Assembly (NCBI GenBank): GCA_040375675.1
Contig: JBEIRY010000059.1
Location: forward strand, 1 to 10,844
Reading direction: 5' to 3'
From: CAIUSP01 sp040375675
GTDB lineage: Bacteria > Actinomycetota > Thermoleophilia > Solirubrobacterales > 70-9
Length of the DNA stretch: 10,844 nucleotides
Under the pieces are notes generated by a model. The model saw only the letters and a program-made list of their open reading frames with translations, was not told the origin of the DNA and searched no databases. A program made the translations under genes and the position numbers. Below are positions 6,602 through 10,844 of this stretch, in pieces. Positions within the stretch are counted from its first letter, which is position 1. The number at the start of each line of letters is the position of its first letter.

Positions 6602-6617
6602 CCTGGTCGGGGCCAGG
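6602..6617. terminator. Short hairpin downstream of the phospholipase gene
   Basis: CCTGG (6602-6606) and CCAGG (6613-6617) can pair around a six-base GC-rich loop nine bases beyond the phospholipase stop codon (minus strand). No U-tract follows on the minus strand, so this is a weak candidate. Confidence 0.3.
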
Positions 6618-6625
6618 CCTACTGC

Positions 6626-8311
6626 TCAGGTCTTGGCCTTCTTGGGCTTCTTGGACTCCTTGGACTCCTTGGACTCCTTGGACGCTGGCTCCGAGAATGC
6701 TTTCTTGAGAGCAGCCTTGGCGTCTTCCTGAGTCTTCTCCGGAGGTGCAAGCGTCGGGAAGAGCTCCCAGGAGAACAGCTCGACCACGGACCACACGGAC
6801 TGCGGCGTGAGCATGAAATCCGGCGAGTCGACCTGCGGAGGCAGGTCGTAGTTCATGGACTTCAGGGTGCTGACCACACTCGGTGTCACCGCCTTGCCGA
6901 GGGTGCTGAGTGAATGGTTGGTGTGGGGCCAGTCGACGTGATACTCCGGCACCGGCAATGCAGTGATCTCTGCCCACTCGCTCGGCTTGCGCGGTGTCTC
7001 GCGGGAGAACACGTAGTCGAAGGGGTTTGCGATCGCATCGCGATCGGTGAACGGATCACCCAGCGACCACAGCTTGCGCAACGTCGCGATCATCGAGGTG
7101 TGGCGGTGCTCTTCGTTGTAGACCGACCCGGACTCGACCCAGGGGGAGACGATGATCGCCGGCACTCGGTAGCCGGACCGGTCGAACTCGAAGTCACACT
7201 GACCTGGCCCCGCCTTTGGATCGGGTGGCGGCACGTCACCCGGAGGGACGTGGTCATAAGTTCCACCGGGCTCATCCCAGCCGATGAACAGCGTCGTGTT
7301 GTACACGTTGGAACCGGTCTCGCTGTCCATCCCGCGGTAGGCGTCGAACAGCTTCTTGAGGAACCCCTCACCAGCCGAGATCGAGGACGGTGGGTCGAGC
7401 GGAATGTCGATGTCATTGCCCCCCATGTTCTTGCCAGCGGCGGGGTGGTAGTCGCCATGACCGGCGAAGAGGTTCGGCTCGATCAGGCAGAAGTCCGGCA
7501 GGTCGCCGTTCTTGGCGTCTTCCTCGAACTGGCTGAATGGCTGGAAGTTCGTGTTGAACTTGTCCTTCAGGCGTGACATGTGGATGAGGCCCGTGAACGA
7601 GATCGGGCACGGTTCCATGACGTAGACCTTCCAGGTCTTCTCATGCGCCTCGAGTCGGTCGAAGATGGTCTCGGCGGTGTTGTCGTGGAGGAAGTTCGAG
7701 AACGGTGCGTTGATCACGAATCCCGACGAGGTCGCGGCGGTCCAGAACGAGCGGTTCATGAAGGTCTGTGACGGCACCTCGGAGAACCAGTGATCGAACA
7801 CGCCGAAGTCCCGGGCGAGACCGCTCAGTACGGGGATCTGGTCAGGCCGATAGCCCGTCATGATCTGGGAGTACTCCTCGAAGGTCGGCTGACGACCAAC
7901 CTGTCCCATGAAGGAGTTGATGTAGTCGGTGACGTAGCCATCCATGGTCGGCTTTGCGCCCTTCTCGGGGACGTTCCAGGGCTCTGATACGTCCTTGCCC
8001 ATCTTGCCGCGGTTCTTCTCGTCGAGGACGTTGTACAGCTGGGTGTTGGTGTGGAAGTACTCCTCGCCCGAATCGGGGTCGGGTGCGTCCATGTTGTCGG
8101 TCTGGCCGTACTTGACTCTGCCGCTGCCGTCGGGGGGCTGATTCTCAGCCCACTCGGGTACGGGGTTCGAGAGGTCCTTGCCAATCACGCCTTCGAAATC
8201 CTTGCCGTCGTCCGGGCCGTAGAGATGGCCGAGCATGTTGTCGAGGGAACGGTTTTCGAACAGGACGAGGACTACGTGGTCCATTGCGTTGGCATTGGTC
8301 TGATCAGTCAT
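6626..8311 (-). CDS. Phosphoesterase, phospholipase C / acid phosphatase family
   Basis: This 561-residue protein belongs to the phosphoesterase family (PF04185 type) of bacterial phospholipases C and AcpA-like acid phosphatases, metal-dependent hydrolases with an alkaline-phosphatase-like core. Seen in order: DHVVLVLFENRSLDNMLGHL (11-30, with the ENRS metal/nucleophile region), FDHWFSEVPSQTFMNRSFWT (172-191), PDFCLIEPN (272-280), GHGDYHP (284-290), WDEPGGTYDHVPPG (345-358, metal ligands), YRVPAIIVSPW (381-391) and EHRHTSMIATLRKLW (401-415). Unlike classical secreted members it has no twin-arginine or Sec signal; it starts almost directly at the first core strand. The ATG at 8309-8311 has GGAAAGG five bases upstream (minus strand, 8317-8323), so the short N-terminus is probably real. 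The C-terminus is a Lys/Ser/Glu tail built on a 9-base repeat. It diverges from the aquaporin gene. Confidence 0.87.
   Translation of the reverse strand: MTDQTNANAMDHVVLVLFENRSLDNMLGHLYGPDDGKDFEGVIGKDLSNPVPEWAENQPPDGSGRVKYGQTDNMDAPDPDSGEEYFHTNTQLYNVLDEKNRGKMGKDVSEPWNVPEKGAKPTMDGYVTDYINSFMGQVGRQPTFEEYSQIMTGYRPDQIPVLSGLARDFGVFDHWFSEVPSQTFMNRSFWTAATSSGFVINAPFSNFLHDNTAETIFDRLEAHEKTWKVYVMEPCPISFTGLIHMSRLKDKFNTNFQPFSQFEEDAKNGDLPDFCLIEPNLFAGHGDYHPAAGKNMGGNDIDIPLDPPSSISAGEGFLKKLFDAYRGMDSETGSNVYNTTLFIGWDEPGGTYDHVPPGDVPPPDPKAGPGQCDFEFDRSGYRVPAIIVSPWVESGSVYNEEHRHTSMIATLRKLWSLGDPFTDRDAIANPFDYVFSRETPRKPSEWAEITALPVPEYHVDWPHTNHSLSTLGKAVTPSVVSTLKSMNYDLPPQVDSPDFMLTPQSVWSVVELFSWELFPTLAPPEKTQEDAKAALKKAFSEPASKESKESKESKKPKKAKT
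6651..6686 (-). repeat. 9-bp coding tandem repeat (Ser-Lys-Glu units)
   Basis: The plus strand shows TTGGACTCC three times perfectly (6651-6677) and a fourth unit TTGGACGCT (6678-6686). On the coding strand this gives a run of Ser-Lys-Glu units in the phospholipase tail, ending KKPKKAKT. Because the unit is a multiple of three, copy-number change would lengthen or shorten the tail without a frameshift. Confidence 0.85.
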
Positions 8312-8338
8312 GACGACCTTTCCATTCGGGGGTTTTGG

Positions 8339-8364
8339 CCGAGAAGCTAAGCCGAGAAGTTAAG
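8339..8364. repeat. Tandem 13-bp direct repeat in the divergent promoter region
   Basis: CCGAGAAGCTAAG (8339-8351) is followed immediately by CCGAGAAGTTAAG (8352-8364), with one mismatch. It lies between the phospholipase start (8311) and the palindrome at 8383-8398. It may be a binding site for a regulator that recognises direct repeats or simply a slippage duplication. Confidence 0.7.
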
Positions 8365-8382
8365 TGGCGTTGCGCCGCAAAG

Positions 8383-8398
8383 ATACCGAGATCGGTAT
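8383..8398. promoter_or_regulatory. Perfect palindrome overlapping divergent -10 boxes (candidate operator)
   Basis: ATACCGAGATCGGTAT is a perfect 7-bp inverted repeat with a two-base centre. Its right arm enters TATAAA (8396-8401), a -10-like box six bases before the aquaporin GTG. Its left arm enters TATCTT on the minus strand (8380-8385), a -10-like box for transcription toward the phospholipase gene. A dimeric repressor bound here would cover both promoters. No regulator gene is in the window. Confidence 0.6.
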
Positions 8399-8401
8399 AA
8401 A
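8396..8401 (+). promoter_or_regulatory. -10 box of the aquaporin gene (probably leaderless)
   Basis: TATAAA ends six bases before the GTG start at 8408, so transcription would begin at or next to the start codon. No Shine-Dalgarno sequence precedes the GTG. TTGCGC (8370-8375) could be a -35 element, but the spacing is 20 bp, longer than usual. Confidence 0.45.
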
Positions 8402-8407
8402 GACGCC

Positions 8408-9277
8408 GTGCCAAACAGAGACCTTCTAGACGAAAGAGCCTTGGACCTCGAACAGGCGATCACCGATTTCCAGGACCCGAAACAGGAGTGGAGGCGCCTG
8501 ATCTCGGAATTCGTCGGGACCTTCCTCCTGGTTCTCGTCGCCGCCGGCGGCGCGATGGTTGCCAAGGCGTATCCCGGAACGGTCAGCCTTGCCGCCGCGG
8601 TGGTCGCACCGGGAATGATGGTGATGGCGATCATCATGTTCATGGGCAAGGTCTCGGGCGCACACCTGAATCCAGGGGTCTCGATCGCCTTTGCGCTGAG
8701 GAAAGACTTCCCGTGGAGGAGGGTTCCCGGCTACATCGTCGTCCAGCTCGCCGGCGCGATCGTCGCAGCCCTGCTGCTCGAAGCACTGGTTGGTGTCTCG
8801 GCCTCTGACGGCGGCAGCTACCCGGGTGCGAATACCACCGATTTCGCTGCATTCGGAGCTGAGGCGATTCTCACCTTCGGCCTGGTCTCGGTGATCCTCG
8901 GCACGGCCTCTGGAGCCCAAAACATCGGGATCGTCGGCGCGATCGGCGTAGGCGCCTACATCGCTCTGGCCGGGCTTTGGGCGGCACCTCTCTCGGGAGC
9001 CTCGATGAACTTCGCTCGAACCTTCGGACCCGATCTGGTCGGCGGCGATCTGACCGCGATCTGGGTCTACGCGACCGGCCCGCTCGTCGGTGCCGTCGCG
9101 GCCGTATTGCTGTCCTTCGTCCTCCGGGGCCAGGGTGGAGGCTTTGACGGCTCGGGCGCCGCTCAGGGAGCTATCCATACCGATGTCGCGAATCCCGGCG
9201 CGCAGCGTCCCGGCAAATCGGGGAAGAGGTCCAAGCCGAAGAGAGCACCCGCAAAGAAGAGGACCGGCAAGAAGTAG
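8408..9277 (+). CDS. Aquaporin-like MIP-family channel with variant NPA motifs
   Basis: This 289-residue membrane channel belongs to the major intrinsic protein family, which passes water or small neutral solutes. Six helices are visible (about 29-52, 58-80, 107-130, 147-168, 172-194, 216-240) plus the two half-helices. The first re-entrant loop reads SGAHLNPGVSIAFAL (83-97) and the second SGASMNFARTFGPD (196-209), so the usual NPA pair is NPG and NFA. The selectivity-filter Arg204 directly after the second motif is kept. A 28-residue acidic N-terminal extension and a basic Lys/Pro-rich tail (269-289) flank the channel. The GTG start at 8408 sits six bases after a TATAAA box. The ICMT-like gene follows after 15 bases, probably in one operon. 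The family is clear; the substrate cannot be told. Confidence 0.87.
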   Translation: MPNRDLLDERALDLEQAITDFQDPKQEWRRLISEFVGTFLLVLVAAGGAMVAKAYPGTVSLAAAVVAPGMMVMAIIMFMGKVSGAHLNPGVSIAFALRKDFPWRRVPGYIVVQLAGAIVAALLLEALVGVSASDGGSYPGANTTDFAAFGAEAILTFGLVSVILGTASGAQNIGIVGAIGVGAYIALAGLWAAPLSGASMNFARTFGPDLVGGDLTAIWVYATGPLVGAVAAVLLSFVLRGQGGGFDGSGAAQGAIHTDVANPGAQRPGKSGKRSKPKRAPAKKRTGKK

Positions 9278-9292
9278 CGGCTGAGAGCACGG

Positions 9293-9922
9293 ATGTACCC
9301 TCGGTCGATGCCTTACGTCGCGCTCGCCGGCTACGCGATCTTCCTCGTGCTCGCCTTCGGGCTGAGGACGGTGATCCAGTTTCGCCGCACCGGCGATTCC
9401 GGCTTCCGTGGAGTAAGCGGGCGGCCAGGCAGCGCCGAGTGGTTCGCCGGCAGACTCTTCACTGTCGCTCTGGTCATCGGAGTCCTGGCGCCGGTCCTTG
9501 CGCTGACCGGGACGGTGGAACCGATCGCGGCTCTGGACGAGACGGCCGTCCACATCACAGGCATCGTCGTGTTCCTGATCGGTCTGGGCCTGACACTCGC
9601 CTCGCAGTTCCAGATGGGAGAGTCGTGGCGGGTCGGGGTGGAGGAGAGCGAGAGGACGGATCTCGTGGAGAGCGGGCTGTTTGGTCTGGTGCGGAACCCG
9701 ATCTTCTCGGCGATGTTGCTGGTCACCATCGGGCTGGTCGCAATCGTTCCGTCAGTCGTTGCCTTTGTCGGTCTCGTCGCGCTGCTGGTCGCACTCGAGT
9801 TGCAGGTTCGGATTGTCGAGGAGCCCTACTTGCTGCGGACCCAAGGCGAGCCTTACGCCGCATATGCCCGCCGCGTCGGTCGATTCGTGCCTGGTATTGG
9901 TGGACTGAGGGAGCCCGAGTAA
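9293..9922 (+). CDS. Membrane methyltransferase, ICMT/PEMT-like family
   Basis: This 209-residue integral membrane protein belongs to the isoprenylcysteine carboxyl methyltransferase / phospholipid methyltransferase-like family, which uses S-adenosylmethionine at the membrane. Four to five helices are visible (about 7-28, 52-72, 86-105, 136-170). The conserved C-terminal catalytic region is present: MGESWRVGV (108-116), LVESGLFGLVRNPIFSAML (124-142) and RIVEEPYLLRTQGEPYAAYA (173-192) with RVGRFVPG after it. Bacteria rarely prenylate proteins, so a lipid, quinone or other small substrate is as likely as a protein. The ATG at 9293 gives a 15-base gap to the aquaporin gene; an in-frame ATG at 9308 is an alternative, and neither has a clear ribosome binding site. 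The stop TAA (9920-9922) directly touches the tRNA remnant that follows. Confidence 0.82.
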   Translation: MYPRSMPYVALAGYAIFLVLAFGLRTVIQFRRTGDSGFRGVSGRPGSAEWFAGRLFTVALVIGVLAPVLALTGTVEPIAALDETAVHITGIVVFLIGLGLTLASQFQMGESWRVGVEESERTDLVESGLFGLVRNPIFSAMLLVTIGLVAIVPSVVAFVGLVALLVALELQVRIVEEPYLLRTQGEPYAAYARRVGRFVPGIGGLREPE

Positions 9923-9965
9923 CGCGCCCGACTCAGATTCGAACCTGTGACCTTCGGTTTCGAAG
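9923..9965 (-). repeat. tRNA-Arg 3'-half remnant (att-like), copy next to ICMT-like gene
   Basis: This piece has the same structure as the copy at 3160-3201, and the two share 39 identical bases (9924-9962 and 3160-3198), including the non-pairing CTGAG in the T-stem. The 12 bases 9921-9932 are also identical to 10474-10485, the 3' end of the intact tRNA-Arg plus two flanking bases. Similarity stops inside the anticodon loop (CTTCGAA instead of CTACGAA at 9959-9965). It begins at the base after the stop codon of the methyltransferase gene and is followed by about 115 bases with no recognisable gene. Confidence 0.78.
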
Positions 9966-10068
9966 GGATGTCGGCTTGAGCGTTTGTCGGCCTGGGTGAG
10001 GCGCTTATCGCTCGCTCCAGCCGTCGTGTTGGTTTGAGCGCCAGACACCCCGAAGGCTGGGTGACGAA

Positions 10069-10074
10069 TATGCT
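10069..10074 (+). promoter_or_regulatory. Possible -10 box upstream of the 10081 gene
   Basis: TATGCT ends six bases before the GTG start, the same spacing as at the aquaporin gene, and no Shine-Dalgarno sequence is present. The hexanucleotide CGAATA occurs at 10065-10070 and again at 10075-10080. No -35 box is evident. Confidence 0.35.
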
Positions 10075-10080
10075 CGAATA

Positions 10081-10470
10081 GTGATTCCAGCTGTACCGAA
10101 TACCCCGTTCCAGGTCGGTCGCATCCTGATCGGCGCAGCCTTCGTCACCTCCCCTGGCCGGGCCGGCGAGGGGTGGGTGGGGGACGCAGCCACGGCAGAT
10201 GGCGGGGTCATCGCTCGAGCATTCGGCGCACGCGATGTCGCTTTGGGCGTAGCCACGATCCTGGCGGCCCGCGATGGACGTGGCCTCGCGCCCCTACTCG
10301 CCGCCGGGGTGATGGTCGATGCGGTCGATTGCCTAGCCACCTTGGCTGCTGGCGAGAAAATTCCAAAGAATGCGCGAACCGCTTCCGCCCTGCTGGCCGC
10401 AGCGGCAACCGTGAACGGCGCGTGCCTGCTGGCTCGAGAATTGCGCGGTGCCAACTCTCAGGCAATCTGA
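10081..10470 (+). CDS. Small hydrophobic protein, probable DUF4267-like membrane protein
   Basis: This 129-residue protein is rich in Ala, Gly and Val with about three to four hydrophobic segments (14-23, 52-63, 68-90, 101-118). The block IARAFGARDVALGVATILAA (44-63) followed by GLAPLLAAGVMVDAVDCLAT (68-87) resembles small membrane proteins of the DUF4267 type, in which a GxRDxxLG segment precedes a helix; this assignment is tentative. No function is known. The GTG at 10081 is the first plausible start, since an ATG 12 bases upstream stops after three codons. The gene ends five bases before the 3' end of the convergent tRNA-Arg, which is where the innermost cargo of a tRNA-integrated element would lie. 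Confidence 0.6.
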   Translation: MIPAVPNTPFQVGRILIGAAFVTSPGRAGEGWVGDAATADGGVIARAFGARDVALGVATILAARDGRGLAPLLAAGVMVDAVDCLATLAAGEKIPKNARTASALLAAAATVNGACLLARELRGANSQAI

Positions 10471-10475
10471 GGAAA

Positions 10476-10549
10476 CGCGCCCGACAGGATTCGAACCTGT
10501 GACCTTCGGTTTCGTAGACCGACGCTCTATCCGACTGAGCTACTGGCGC
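10476..10549 (-). tRNA. tRNA-Arg(ACG)
   Basis: A complete 74-nt cloverleaf is visible: acceptor GCGCCAG/CGGGCGC with discriminator G, T8 A9, D-arm GCTC...GAGC, anticodon stem TCGGT/ACCGA with loop CTACGAA (anticodon ACG at 10513-10515), variable AGGTC, and T-arm ACAGG/CCTGT with loop TTCGAAT. The anticodon would be read as ICG after deamination and serves CGU/CGC/CGA. CCA is not encoded (the following bases are TTT). One oddity is an A-G mismatch at acceptor pair 6-67. It is the intact relative of the truncated fragments at 3160, 6545 and 9923, and the likely integration target for the region to its left. Confidence 0.93.
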
Positions 10550-10571
10550 CCGAAGCGCGGACGGCACGGTA

Positions 10572-10844
10572 TCAGAGGACGTCGGGCCGGGAGGCACCGT
10601 TCTCGGGTGATCGCCCATTCGTAAGGCCCCGATCGGCCTGAAGGCGTGCGATACGTGATCCATCCATCTCGAGCACGGTGAATTCGTAGCCGCCGATGAT
10701 GGCCGTATCGCCCTGCGCCGGAACACGGCCCACGGCGTCGAACACCGCCCCGGCCACGGTGTGGAAGTCCTGGTCGTCGATCTCCGTGCCGAAGCGCTCG
10801 TTGAACTCCTCGAGGGGGACGGAACCCGGCAGCAGGATGCGGCC
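10572..10844 (-). CDS. CorC/HlyC-family membrane protein, C-terminal end (5' part outside window)
   Basis: The last 90 residues of a hemolysin-C/CorC-type protein are visible; the frame is open to the window edge. The visible part is the CorC_HlyC (transporter-associated) domain: GRILLPGSVPLEEFNERFGT, then EIDDQDFHTVAGAVFDAVGR, VPAQGDTAIIGGYEFTVLEM and DGSRIARLQA. Family members carry an N-terminal DUF21/CNNM transmembrane domain and a CBS pair and are linked to magnesium or cobalt efflux and resistance. The stop TGA is at 10572-10574, 22 bases upstream of the tRNA-Arg on the same strand, so the tRNA could be transcribed downstream of it. It appears to be ordinary chromosomal sequence at the right edge of the accessory stretch. 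Confidence 0.88.
   Translation of the reverse strand, partial: GRILLPGSVPLEEFNERFGTEIDDQDFHTVAGAVFDAVGRVPAQGDTAIIGGYEFTVLEMDGSRIARLQADRGLTNGRSPENGASRPDVL

Larger units (their letters stand above)
3160..10549. mobile_element. Candidate tRNA-Arg-anchored island or stack of islets
   Basis: The stretch is bounded on the right by an intact tRNA-Arg and on the left by a truncated 3' half of the same kind of tRNA in the same orientation, with further truncated copies inside at 6483-6587 and 9923-9965. Between the copies lie cargo genes with no shared core function. This geometry (intact tRNA, cargo, displaced 3' end) is the known outcome of tyrosine-recombinase integration at a tRNA 3' end. No integrase, excisionase, transposase or plasmid gene is present, so if it is an element it is decayed. 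The alternative is degenerate tRNA duplication without mobility. Confidence 0.4.

Noticed and set aside
6420..6977. Long N-terminal extension of the GST frame to 443 codons
   Set aside because: The extension reads through tRNA remnants and the antisense of the phospholipase tail; the Val-Gln-Gly repeats in it are only the antisense of the Ser-Lys-Glu repeat. The ATG at 6419 gives a normal GST length.
8426..9553. 375-codon open frame antisense to the aquaporin and methyltransferase
   Set aside because: Its composition (Arg, Asp, Gly, His, Gln) is that of antisense reading of hydrophobic membrane genes; it has no recognisable motif, and both sense genes are well supported.
9966..10068. Short near-repeats TGTCGGC and GGYTTGAGCG after the remnant at 9923-9965
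   Set aside because: The copies are short and imperfect, with no symmetry or fixed spacing; they are not above what is expected by chance in GC-rich DNA.
10208..10726. Minus-strand open frame containing VAQSDRASVYETEGHRFESC
   Set aside because: This is the well-known translation of a tRNA gene in the wrong sense of annotation; the segment is tRNA-Arg(ACG). Similar ETEGHRFES strings at 3135-3377 and 9752-10048 are translations of the tRNA remnants.
1..10844. Search for a CRISPR array, integrase, transposase or toxin-antitoxin pair
   Set aside because: No regularly spaced repeats, no IS-type terminal repeats and no frame with recombinase or transposase motifs was seen. The only dispersed repeats are tRNA fragments.

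Overview
The window looks like a piece of a high-GC actinobacterial chromosome, most likely Thermoleophilia/Solirubrobacterales-like. This rests on the base composition, six GTG starts among nine complete genes, frequent AGG arginine codons, a tRNA-Arg gene without an encoded CCA, and several start codons directly downstream of a TANNNT -10 box. The taxonomic guess is inference; no marker here fixes it.

Layout. Positions 1-3080 look like ordinary chromosome: the 3' end of typA (translational GTPase BipA), a terminator hairpin, a convergent lipoprotein with an allene-oxide-cyclase/dirigent-like barrel, a divergent FUSC-type membrane protein, and a convergent NTF2-like lipoprotein. The right edge (10476-10844) holds an intact tRNA-Arg(ACG) on the minus strand and the 3' end of a CorC/HlyC-family (CBS/CorC_HlyC) membrane protein gene.

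Between them, 3160-10475 is accessory in character. It holds a secreted alpha/beta hydrolase (S33/TAP-like), a small two-helix membrane protein, a remnant of an NTF2/SnoaL-like gene, a glutathione S-transferase-like protein, a phosphoesterase of the phospholipase C/acid phosphatase family, a divergent aquaporin-like channel followed by an ICMT/PEMT-like membrane methyltransferase, and a small hydrophobic protein. Genes or gene groups in this stretch are separated by truncated 3' halves of tRNA genes (3160-3201, 6483-6524, 6545-6587, 9923-9965, possibly 5503-5547). All lie in the same orientation as the intact tRNA-Arg, and all lose tRNA similarity at the anticodon loop. This is the footprint expected from repeated integration at a tRNA 3' end by tyrosine recombinases. 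The window contains no integrase gene, so the stretch would be a stack of decayed islets or a tRNA-fragment-punctuated cassette array.

Functional reading. The phospholipase C-like gene and the aquaporin/methyltransferase pair diverge from a 96-bp spacer. Its 16-bp perfect palindrome overlaps a candidate -10 box in both directions, which suggests joint control of a small membrane-lipid or solute module. The aquaporin has unusual NPG and NFA signatures in place of the two NPA motifs. No previously undescribed defence or metabolic system can be asserted from the sequence. The tRNA-fragment array and the divergent operator are the strongest leads.
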